From positions 1-5,776 of the forward strand of contig BNUX01000112.1 in the NCBI GenBank assembly GCA_025997675.1: a stretch of DNA of 5,776 nucleotides, written 5' to 3'. The notes below the pieces were generated by a model. That model was not told where the DNA came from and ran no database searches. It saw nothing but the letters and a program-made list of their open reading frames with translations. Positions 1-5,733 of this stretch are shown here, in pieces; within the stretch, counting starts at the first letter, position 1; the number at the start of each line of letters is the position of its first letter. This DNA comes from Spirochaetia bacterium (lineage in GTDB: Bacteria; Spirochaetota; Spirochaetia; Treponematales; Breznakiellaceae). The position numbers were made by a program, and so were the translations under genes.

Positions 1-1
1 A

Positions 2-1711
2 GTTGCGGTGATGTTCGCCGAGGAGGGGATCAACGGGGCGCACCAGGACCCCCAGTACAATGTGCTGTACCGGAATATTAACATGGTGCGTTCCATGGTG
101 GATGCCTGCGAGTCCAAGAAGATCATGGCCTGGGCGAACATGGCGCAGATCGACGGCGCGCATAACGCCAACGCTACTGCGCGGGAAGCCTGGAAGGTGA
201 TGCCGGAACTCATCGTGCAGCACGCCATCAACGCGCTCTTTTCCGCAAAGGTTGGCATAGAGAAATCAAACATCTGTCTGTCAACGGTGCCGCCAACTGC
301 GCCGCCCGCGCCCTGTGTATTTATGGACCTGCCCTACGCGGTGGCCCTCCGGGATTTCTGCGGCGAGTACCGCATGAGGGCGCAGATGAATACCAAATAT
401 ATGGAGGCCTCCGCACGGGAGAACACGGTTACCCATGTGTTGAATATGCTTGTTTCAAAACTTACCAGCGCGGACATACAGTCCACCATTACCCCCGATG
501 AGGGCAGGAACGTTCCCTGGCATATGTACAACATTGAAGCCTGTGACACGGCGAAGCAGACCTTCATGGGACTGGACGGCCTTATGGACATGGTCGCTTT
601 GAAAGATGACGGCCCTTTGAGGGACGCGGCACGGGAGATTAAGGAACGGGCCTGTCTCTTTATGGAAGAGATTGTGGAAGCGGGGGGCTATTTCAAGGCG
701 GTGGAAGAGGGCTTCTTTGTGGATTCCGGCTGCTACCCCGAACGGAACGGCGACGCGATTATCCGTAAAGCAAACGCGGGGGTTGGGGCCGATTCAATTT
801 ACGAACGGGATAAGGACTATTTTGCGCCGGTCACCGCCCATTACGGCTATAACAATGTGGCCCAGTATGATCCATCGGCTGTAGACAATCCTTCCAAGCT
901 TATTGACGGCTGTACTTTTGAGAAACATGAGAAGATCGTCTATGTTGATGAACTGGACCCGGAAGACAATGTTACGGTGCGGATGAAGGAAACAGCTAAG
1001 TACCGGAATACGAATTTGCTGAAGCCTGAAATGGAATGGGCGGCGGATGGTACGGTGATGGTTACCCTGTTCCTGCCGGCGGAAAAGCGGACAGCCGAAG
1101 CGGCGGCGTTGGAACTGGCCGCGAAGATGAACCTGCAGGACCCGGAGATCATCAACTTAGAGATTCTGCAGGAGGCGGAGGGGGTTCGTATAGAGTTGAA
1201 GGGCAAGCTTCCCTTTGAGGTGAACACGGGTACGCTGGTTATCCCCCCGCTGCCGGAGATGCTTTCCGACGACGAGATCCGCGCCGATGTGGCGGCCCAT
1301 CCTTTGAAGGTGGTATGCGCCACCGTAGGTGAGGATGAGCACTCAGTCGGCCTGCGGGAAATCCTCGACATCAAACATGGGGGCATCGAACGTTTCGGCA
1401 TAGAGGTGCATCATTTGGGGACATCGGTGTCGGTAGAAAAGCTGGTGGACGCCGCCATTGAACTTCATGCGGAGGCTATCCTGGCGAGTACCATCATCAG
1501 CCACGATGATATTCATTACAAGAACATGAAGCGCATCCATGAACTGGCGGTGGAAAAAGGCATACGGGACAAGGTGACCCTGATTGCCGGCGGTACCCAG
1601 GTGGTTCCCAAACTCGCCGTGAACAGCGGGATGGATGCGGGCTTTGGACGGGGGTGTCACGGGATTGATGTGGCAACATTCCTCGTAAAACACCGGCGCA
1701 TGAAACGGTAA
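2..1711 (+). CDS. oraE: D-ornithine 4,5-aminomutase, large subunit OraE (5'-truncated by the window edge)
   Basis: OraE is the catalytic subunit of the cytoplasmic OraS/OraE complex. It moves the terminal amino group of D-ornithine to C4, giving 2,4-diaminopentanoate, with adenosylcobalamin and PLP. The frame is open from base 2, so 569 residues are visible. About 170 N-terminal residues are missing, judged by the offset to remembered Clostridium sticklandii numbering. The first part is the TIM-barrel region, with conserved blocks such as QIDGAHNANAT and TPDEGRNVPWH. The His codon at 161-163 and Glu codon at 500-502 fall where I recall active-site His225 and Glu338. The C-terminal Rossmann domain carries the base-off B12 motif DEHSVG (DxHxxG); the axial His is at 1340-1342. 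Exactly 11 residues later, in DIKHGG, is the Lys (1373-1375) expected to form the PLP aldimine (Lys629 in the clostridial enzyme). LIAGG is the later glycine motif. The stop overlaps the next gene's ATG. The oraS, ortAB and ord genes would be expected upstream. No truncation or lost key residue is seen. Confidence 0.95.
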   Translation, partial: VAVMFAEEGINGAHQDPQYNVLYRNINMVRSMVDACESKKIMAWANMAQIDGAHNANATAREAWKVMPELIVQHAINALFSAKVGIEKSNICLSTVPPTAPPAPCVFMDLPYAVALRDFCGEYRMRAQMNTKYMEASARENTVTHVLNMLVSKLTSADIQSTITPDEGRNVPWHMYNIEACDTAKQTFMGLDGLMDMVALKDDGPLRDAAREIKERACLFMEEIVEAGGYFKAVEEGFFVDSGCYPERNGDAIIRKANAGVGADSIYERDKDYFAPVTAHYGYNNVAQYDPSAVDNPSKLIDGCTFEKHEKIVYVDELDPEDNVTVRMKETAKYRNTNLLKPEMEWAADGTVMVTLFLPAEKRTAEAAALELAAKMNLQDPEIINLEILQEAEGVRIELKGKLPFEVNTGTLVIPPLPEMLSDDEIRADVAAHPLKVVCATVGEDEHSVGLREILDIKHGGIERFGIEVHHLGTSVSVEKLVDAAIELHAEAILASTIISHDDIHYKNMKRIHELAVEKGIRDKVTLIAGGTQVVPKLAVNSGMDAGFGRGCHGIDVATFLVKHRRMKR

Positions 1712-3075
1712 TGCAGGTAGATATACTGGTCGCGGAAATAGGATCGACCACAACCCTGGTCAATGCCTTTCAGGGTGTTGACGGCAGTGATCCTGTTCTA
1801 TGGGGGCAGGGGCAGGCGGCCACCTCGGTACTGGAGGGTGATGTCAGGGTTGGGCTCCGGGGGGCGATAGAAGATCTGTGCCGGAAAAAAGGCGTGGAAT
1901 CCCTGGACTACCGGGAAATGCTGGCCACCAGTAGCGCCGCAGGGGGCCTGAAAATGACCGTCCACGGCCTGGTCTACGACATGACCGCCCGGGCCGCCAA
2001 AGAAGCTGCGCTGGGAGCCGGGGCCATTATCCATCAGGTGACTGCAGGATTACTGCGCCGGTCTGACTTGGAAAGACTGCGAACGATACGGCCGAATATC
2101 ATCATGCTGGCCGGGGGGGTGGATCACGGGGAGCGGGATACCGCCATTGCCAACGCGGAACGTATCCGGGAGTTGGGTCTTGCGACTCCCCTTATCTATG
2201 CGGGGAATGTGGACAACCAGGGGGAGATGGAATTGCTGTTTAAAGATAGCGGTATGCCCCTCTACCTGGTGGAAAACGTCTATCCCCGGATCGACGACCT
2301 CCAGGTGGAACCCGCCCGCCGGGTCATCCAGGCGGCATTTGAGGATCACATCGTGCAGGCGCCGGGGATGGAGCATGTGCGGGACATGGTGGGGGGTCCC
2401 ATCATCCCCACACCGGGCGCCGTGATGGAGTGCGCAAAGCTGCTATATGAATCTTTGGGGGATCTGATGGTACTGGATGTGGGGGGCGCCACCACGGACC
2501 TTCATTCCGTAACTGCGGGGTCCGAAGAAATTGCCCGCATTTCCATCAGCCCCGAACCGCTTGCAAAGCGTACGGTGGAGGGGGACCTGGGGGTCTATGT
2601 GAACATGAAAAACCTGGTTGCCCTCATCGGGGAGGAGAAGCTGGAAGCTGAACTTGGTTTCCCGCCGGAGGAAGCTATGGCCACCTACCGGTTCGTTCCG
2701 AAAACCGAAAAGGAACTGCGGTTTGTGGAGCGGCTAACCCTGGAAGCGGTTCTGCTGGCAACGGAACGGCACGCGGGGCGTATCCGGTACGTCTATGGCC
2801 CGGGCGGCCGCAGTACCGTAGCGGAAGGAAAAGACCTGAAAGAGGTAAAATACATCATCGGTACCGGCGGCGCATTGACCAGGCTGCCCGGACGCGTTAC
2901 CATAATGGAGTCCATCGCGGGGCACAACGAAACGGGGCTTTTCCTGTTCCCGCCTGCAACCGCAGCGATATTGGTGGATAATGATTACATCATGGCATCC
3001 CTGGGGGTGTTGTCAAAGAAATATCCCAAGGCCGCCTTAAAGCTTTTGCAAAAAAGTTTAGGTATAGCCGCATAA
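1711..3075 (+). CDS. GlmL/MutL-family ATPase of the ornithine cluster (probable aminomutase reactivase/chaperone)
   Basis: This 454-residue protein belongs to the GlmL/MutL family. These are ASKHA-fold ATPases encoded beside B12-dependent mutases, unrelated to the DNA-repair MutL. Residues 8-15 (AEIGSTTT) form the first phosphate motif, with Glu where actin/Hsp70-type ATPases usually have Asp. AGGVDHG lies at 134-140. DVGGATTD at 256-263 is the second phosphate motif, and YIIGTGGALT at 381-390 matches the adenosine motif. The length is normal for the family and there is no signal peptide or membrane segment, so it is cytoplasmic. The ATG sits inside TAATG at the oraE stop with no clear Shine-Dalgarno, which implies re-initiation by ribosomes finishing oraE and a linked supply of the two proteins. 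The family role in protecting or reactivating the mutase is proposed rather than proven. Assignment to OraE comes from position. Family membership is secure; the precise function is an inference. Confidence 0.88.
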   Translation: MQVDILVAEIGSTTTLVNAFQGVDGSDPVLWGQGQAATSVLEGDVRVGLRGAIEDLCRKKGVESLDYREMLATSSAAGGLKMTVHGLVYDMTARAAKEAALGAGAIIHQVTAGLLRRSDLERLRTIRPNIIMLAGGVDHGERDTAIANAERIRELGLATPLIYAGNVDNQGEMELLFKDSGMPLYLVENVYPRIDDLQVEPARRVIQAAFEDHIVQAPGMEHVRDMVGGPIIPTPGAVMECAKLLYESLGDLMVLDVGGATTDLHSVTAGSEEIARISISPEPLAKRTVEGDLGVYVNMKNLVALIGEEKLEAELGFPPEEAMATYRFVPKTEKELRFVERLTLEAVLLATERHAGRIRYVYGPGGRSTVAEGKDLKEVKYIIGTGGALTRLPGRVTIMESIAGHNETGLFLFPPATAAILVDNDYIMASLGVLSKKYPKAALKLLQKSLGIAA

Positions 3076-3082
3076 TATATGG

Positions 3083-3106
3083 TATAATCCGGTAAGTATT
3101 TACCGG
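3083..3106 (+). promoter_or_regulatory. TATAAT box abutting a perfect 7-bp inverted repeat upstream of nhaC
   Basis: The 56-bp gap before nhaC holds TATAAT at 3083-3088. It is followed directly by CCGGTAA (3089-3095), a GTAT loop and TTACCGG (3100-3106). If the box is a -10 element, transcription would begin inside the inverted repeat, which could then be an operator or a 5' mRNA hairpin. No convincing -35 element lies at the right distance (TTTAGG at 3057-3062 is poor), so promoter function is uncertain. The hairpin is followed by TAGTTT, too little of a T-tract for a confident terminator. The inverted repeat is a direct observation; its role is inferred. Confidence 0.4.
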
Positions 3107-3131
3107 TAGTTTAGAATCTGAGGAGGACTAC

Positions 3132-4622
3132 ATGAGTACGGAACTAAAAAAGAAAAGAACCCCCCGCACTCCCAAGCTCTGGGAGGCGCTGCTCTCATTC
3201 GTCGTATTGATCGGCGTCATGGCGACGGGTATCGCGGTGTTCAAGGTGGACCCCCATGTCCCCATGATCATCGGTACGGCCTTTGCGGCCATCATGGCGC
3301 TTTACATCGGCTATGAATGGAAGTTCATCGAAAAGAGCATGTTCGACGGCATCTACCAGGCCTTGCAGGCGGTAATCATCCTGGCGATTATCGGCGTACT
3401 CATCGGCGTATGGCTGGTGGCAGGGGTGGTCCCCACCATGATCTACTACGGCCTTCAAATCATCACCCCATCCCTCTTCCTGGTGGCAAGCCTCATCACC
3501 TGTTCCATCACCTCCCTGGCTACCGGTACTTCCTGGGGTACCTGCGGTACCATAGGGCTGGCCCTGATGGGTGTGGGGCAGGGTCTCGGCATCCCCCTGC
3601 CCATGGCGGCAGGCGCGGTGCTCTCAGGCGCCTACTTCGGCGACAAGATGTCTCCCCTCAGCGATACTACCAACCTGGCCCCCGCCATGGCAGGGACTGA
3701 TGTATTCACCCACGTAAAGTTCATGCTCAAGTCCACCATCCCGGTATACATTATCGTGCTGGTTATTTACCTGATTCTGGGTTTCCAGTTCGGTAAGGGT
3801 AGTACGGACATGGGCAGTCTGGCGATGATCACCAATGGTATCCGCGATAGCTTTACTATTAACCCGGTTTTGATGATTCCACCCCTGGTGGTTATCCTCT
3901 CCATCGCCTTTAAGATGCCCGCCATCCCGGGTATTTTCTTAGGTATCCTTTCGGGGGGTATTCTGGGCGCTCTTGTGCAGGGGAACAACTTTGGGGATCT
4001 GCTTTCCAGCGCTTACGGAGGCTTTGTCAGCGACACCGGCGTGGCGGAAATCGACGAACTCCTTACCGCCGGTGGATTGGAAAATATGATGTACTCCATC
4101 TCCCTGACCATTCTTGCTATGACCTTCGGCGGTATCATGGAGAAAACCGGCCAGTTGGAAGTTATCGTGCAGCAGCTTATCAAACTTGCCAAGGGTACCA
4201 CTTCTTTGGTGGGGCTTACCCTGCTCACCTGCGTCGGCAGTAACGCTACCATGCCGGAGCAGTACATCTCCATCGTGGTGCCCGGCCGTATGTATGCCGC
4301 CACCTACCGCAAGCGGGGCCTGCACCCGAAAATGCTGAGTAACGCCCTGGAAGGTTCCGGTACGGTGACCAGCGCGCTCATTCCCTGGAATACCTGCGGT
4401 GTGTTCATGGCCGGCGTGCTTGGGGTAAGCACCTTCCAATATGCGCCCTGGGCATTCTTTAACTACCTGATGCCCATAACGGTGTTTGTCATGACCGCCT
4501 TTGGTCTTTTAAACGTCAAGATCAGCGATGATCCCGGCACGGTCATTTCAAGCGATGATCCGGTGGAAAAAGTTAACGCCGGAGCGGCTGTGGTGATTCA
4601 GGAAGCGAACGCTTCGTTGTAG
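3132..4622 (+). CDS. nhaC: NhaC-family Na+/H+ (or cation/substrate) antiporter
   Basis: This 496-residue inner-membrane protein has roughly 11-12 hydrophobic segments. Examples lie near residues 18-38, 43-62, 79-105, 114-130, 205-219, 246-260, 263-283, 320-337, 412-432 and 443-461. The block GAYFGDKMSPLSDTTNLA (166-183), with its acidic and polar residues in a membrane region, is the NhaC family signature. It is supported by TGTSWGTCGT (131-140) and a related EGSGTVTSALIPWNTCG (407-423). The start is fixed by GAGGAGG at 3120-3126, five bases before the ATG. NhaC proteins exchange Na+ for H+. Some relatives move organic substrates, so in an ornithine cluster this one could balance ions during fermentation or help import ornithine or export a product. 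The sequence does not decide. After the last membrane segment comes a polar tail of about 36 residues with an internal repeat (SDDP at 466-468 region and again at 474-477), ending in EANASL. The family call is firm; the transported substrate is open. Confidence 0.93.
   Translation: MSTELKKKRTPRTPKLWEALLSFVVLIGVMATGIAVFKVDPHVPMIIGTAFAAIMALYIGYEWKFIEKSMFDGIYQALQAVIILAIIGVLIGVWLVAGVVPTMIYYGLQIITPSLFLVASLITCSITSLATGTSWGTCGTIGLALMGVGQGLGIPLPMAAGAVLSGAYFGDKMSPLSDTTNLAPAMAGTDVFTHVKFMLKSTIPVYIIVLVIYLILGFQFGKGSTDMGSLAMITNGIRDSFTINPVLMIPPLVVILSIAFKMPAIPGIFLGILSGGILGALVQGNNFGDLLSSAYGGFVSDTGVAEIDELLTAGGLENMMYSISLTILAMTFGGIMEKTGQLEVIVQQLIKLAKGTTSLVGLTLLTCVGSNATMPEQYISIVVPGRMYAATYRKRGLHPKMLSNALEGSGTVTSALIPWNTCGVFMAGVLGVSTFQYAPWAFFNYLMPITVFVMTAFGLLNVKISDDPGTVISSDDPVEKVNAGAAVVIQEANASL
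4524..4561 (+). repeat. 11-bp direct repeat, 27-bp period, in the nhaC tail
   Basis: AGCGATGATCC occurs at 4524-4534 and 4551-4561, exactly nine codons apart and in the same reading frame, so each copy encodes Ser-Asp-Asp-Pro. It lies in the polar cytoplasm-like tail after the last membrane segment of NhaC. It may be the trace of an old tandem duplication in a weakly constrained tail, though two copies of a short acidic motif could also arise by chance. Confidence 0.5.
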
Positions 4623-4643
4623 AAGGCGAACGGTTTGTTATAG
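4602..4643 (+). repeat. Imperfect 21-bp tandem repeat duplicating the end of nhaC and its stop codon
   Basis: Bases 4602-4622 (the last six codons and TAG of nhaC) are followed immediately by 4623-4643, which match at 16 of 21 positions without gaps. The first copy reads EANASL-stop and the second, in frame, KANGLL-stop, again ending in TAG. Read-through of the first stop would therefore add only six similar residues. The first copy also contains the small inverted repeat GAAGC/GCTTC. Confidence 0.55.
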
Positions 4644-4682
4644 GATGCGGTCCTTTCCGGTAATGGGAAGGACCGTATCCTA
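4641..4682 (+). terminator. Strong 18-bp hairpin after nhaC (terminator-like, no U-tract)
   Basis: The left arm 4641-4658 pairs with 4665-4682 across all 18 positions as RNA, with two G-U wobbles and a six-base GGTAAT loop. It begins 18 bases after the nhaC stop, the natural place to end the ornithine operon transcript. Neither strand has a T-run next to it, so it is not a canonical intrinsic terminator. It could be a U-tract-independent terminator, a Rho-associated stop, or a 3' stabilising stem. Confidence 0.55.
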
Positions 4683-4691
4683 GGTGAGAGA

Positions 4692-4717
4692 AACATCCTC
4701 ATGCAAGTGAGGGTGTT
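4692..4717 (+). other. Second hairpin, 10 bp, between nhaC and the hic promoter
   Basis: AACATCCTCA (4692-4701) pairs with TGAGGGTGTT (4708-4717) across all ten positions with one G-U wobble and a TGCAAG loop. It lies nine bases after the larger hairpin and eleven bases before the -35 box of the next promoter. On the - strand it is followed by a pyrimidine-rich stretch (TTCTCTC), so it would work slightly better as a terminator in that direction. No - strand gene is seen that needs one. Confidence 0.45.
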
Positions 4718-4728
4718 CCAAAATCCAC

Positions 4729-4757
4729 TTGACACATAGTATCGTATATGATACCAT
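4729..4757 (+). promoter_or_regulatory. Sigma-70-type promoter with extended -10 for the hic gene
   Basis: A perfect -35 box TTGACA (4729-4734) is followed at the ideal 17-bp spacing by TACCAT (4752-4757). This -10 is imperfect but is preceded by TG in the extended -10 arrangement (TGATACCAT, 4749-4757). Transcription would start near 4763-4764, on or next to the ATG at 4763, which would make the message leaderless or nearly so. Confidence 0.65.
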
Positions 4758-4766
4758 ATAATATGG
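4736..4766 (+). promoter_or_regulatory. Overlapping palindromes over the hic promoter: likely autoregulatory operator
   Basis: ATAGTATC (4736-4743) and GATACCAT (4750-4757) form an inverted repeat matching at 7 of 8 positions around a 6-bp spacer. CCATAT (4754-4759) and ATATGG (4761-4766) form a second, perfect one around a single A. Together they cover the promoter spacer, the -10 and the ATG. HicB antitoxins with a ribbon-helix-helix domain repress their own operon from such sites, so binding here by the downstream protein is a reasonable inference. Confidence 0.55.
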
Positions 4767-4840
4767 CCAGTGTGGATAAAATTATTGAAAAAATGAAAAA
4801 CCAACCCCATGGTATCCGCATGGCGGAAGCTGATAAAGTA
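4763..4840 (+). pseudogene. hicA: Remnant of the hicA toxin gene (5' end only)
   Basis: The first 26 codons resemble, from memory, the opening helix-turn of HicA-type mRNA-interferase toxins (x-V-D-K-I-I-E-K-M-K-N-Q-P-x-G-I-R, then an E-A-x-K-V helix). The following GSH-containing strand, with the catalytic histidine, and the remaining roughly 50-60 residues of a normal HicA are absent. The reading frame passes into HicB near VEDYM. An internal deletion joining hicA codon ~26 to the start of hicB in frame explains this. The remnant cannot act as a ribonuclease. Confidence 0.6.
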
Positions 4841-5176
4841 GAGGACTATATGAAACTTCCCTACAATTACGTTATTAAGCCTATCAACGATGAAAGCGGT
4901 TCGTATTTTTACGCGTCCATTCTTGAATTTGACGGATGCCAAAGTACCGGCGATACGTTTCAGGAAGCATATAACGGGCTCATGGAAGCCATGGAGGGTT
5001 GGATTGAAACCAAGCTTGAAAATGGATTTGCCGTTCCCCGGCCTCTGGATACGGAAAAATTCAGCGGAAAATTTCTTGTCCGGCTCCCAAAAACACTCCA
5101 TGCACGATTGGCCCTGGAAGCAGAGAAGGAAGGGGTTTCTCTTAACCAGTATACTTTATATAAATTAAGCGTTTAA
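4763..5176 (+). CDS. hicB: HicB-family antitoxin with a fused HicA N-terminal remnant
   Basis: From the ATG at 4763 this encodes 137 residues. Residues 28-90 form the HicB domain: DYMKLPYNYVIKP, then SGSYFYASILEFDGC, a GDT-EA helix and EGWIETKLENG. HicB domains bind and neutralise the HicA ribonuclease. The C-terminal part, from about GKFLVRLPKTLHARL to the end with GVSLNQYTLYKLS, is a ribbon-helix-helix DNA-binding domain that would repress the operon. Residues 1-26 (VDKIIEKMKNQPHGIR and nearby) look like the start of a HicA toxin instead. An in-frame ATG at 4748 lies upstream of the predicted transcript start and is unlikely. ATG 4763 has no Shine-Dalgarno but suits leaderless initiation. 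ATG 4850 has AGAGGA at 4840-4845 and would give a plain 108-residue HicB, so both forms may be made. No intact hicA is adjacent. Base composition is more A+T-rich than in the ornithine genes, consistent with acquisition by transfer. The HicB call is firm; the start is uncertain. Confidence 0.85.
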   Translation: MASVDKIIEKMKNQPHGIRMAEADKVEDYMKLPYNYVIKPINDESGSYFYASILEFDGCQSTGDTFQEAYNGLMEAMEGWIETKLENGFAVPRPLDTEKFSGKFLVRLPKTLHARLALEAEKEGVSLNQYTLYKLSV

Positions 5177-5202
5177 AACCCCCGGCCCGCCGCCCGGCTT
5201 TC

Positions 5203-5616
5203 TTACCGGATATATCGTATCTGTTGATCGCCGTGGACACCGACAAGACATTGCCGGTTACAATCCACGGTGATGTCCATATCTTCCAGGGGGATTGCTC
5301 CTAAAAGCACCTCCTTCGCGGCAGCTATCAGCCAGGGCTGGCAGGTCATGGAGCGGTTCTTCCAGTGTACCTCTACGGGCTCGGTTAGTTGACAGCCGTG
5401 ATTCATCCCATCCGCAAGCCATGCCTGGGCGTTGCCCCAAATCTGCAGCCCCAGGGCGGCCCGAACGGCTTCGTTGATGATAAGCGTATCCGCTCCGGTA
5501 TCCGCCACAACCCGTATTGTTGTTTCCCGAACTTCCGATTCCCTGATAAGCCCCCGTCTTTCCATAGCCACGTCACCGGCATTTTTCAAGGTGATTTCGT
5601 CATACACTATTCCCAT
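5203..5616 (-). CDS. Stand-alone retropepsin-like (clan AA) aspartic protease family protein
   Basis: This 137-residue protein resembles the small prokaryotic family that typically starts MGIVY, carries one D-T-G-A active site and contains an LLGAIPLEDMD block. Here DTGA is at residues 39-42 within VVADTGADTLII, and VLLGAIPLEDMDITVD near residues 103-118 is the hydrophobic-Gly partner strand of the retropepsin fold. With one catalytic Asp per chain it would have to dimerise, as viral retropepsins do. No signal peptide or membrane segment is visible. I chose the ATG at 5616 because the family starts there and AAGAGG (5630-5625) lies eight bases upstream. An in-frame ATG at 5664, with AGAGGGA four bases upstream, would add 16 residues. 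A TATATT/TATAGT stretch around 5682-5694 could be a -10, without a good -35. The gene converges on hicB with a 26-bp gap. Substrate and role are unknown, and proteolytic activity is inferred only from the motif. Confidence 0.75.
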   Translation of the reverse strand: MGIVYDEITLKNAGDVAMERRGLIRESEVRETTIRVVADTGADTLIINEAVRAALGLQIWGNAQAWLADGMNHGCQLTEPVEVHWKNRSMTCQPWLIAAAKEVLLGAIPLEDMDITVDCNRQCLVGVHGDQQIRYIR

Positions 5617-5733
5617 ACCATTTACCTCTTGGTTACATACTGTCCGCTCCGGTGTCGTTGCCATGTCGTCCCTCTACTTCCAATATACACTATAAGCGCG
5701 GTGAAAGCATAGGGGCGCCGCTCTACTCACCGA

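Noticed and set aside
940..1753. Long - strand open frames opposite oraE (940-1401, 1343-1753, 1497-1763)
   Set aside because: They lie opposite a clearly conserved oraE, have no family resemblance or ribosome-binding site that I can see, and are typical antisense openness in G+C-rich coding DNA.
2113..2119. Run of seven G in the GlmL-like gene as a phase-variation or frameshift site
   Set aside because: The reading frame is intact through the conserved AGGVDHG motif, and G-runs are common in this G-rich gene. Nothing suggests programmed slippage.
4757..4762. Perfect TATAAT as the -10 of the hic promoter
   Set aside because: It is 22 bp from TTGACA, too far, and would start transcription inside the gene. 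The TG-extended TACCAT at 17 bp fits better. It is more likely part of the palindrome.
4598..5101. 167-codon - strand open frame across the nhaC-hic gap and hicB
   Set aside because: It runs through two hairpins, the hic promoter and the conserved HicB domain on the other strand. The translation resembles no known protein.
5177..5202. Intrinsic terminator in the G+C-rich gap between the convergent hicB and protease genes
   Set aside because: Only a 4-bp CCGG/CCGG stem could be paired, with weak T-rich flanks, so it is not convincing on either strand.
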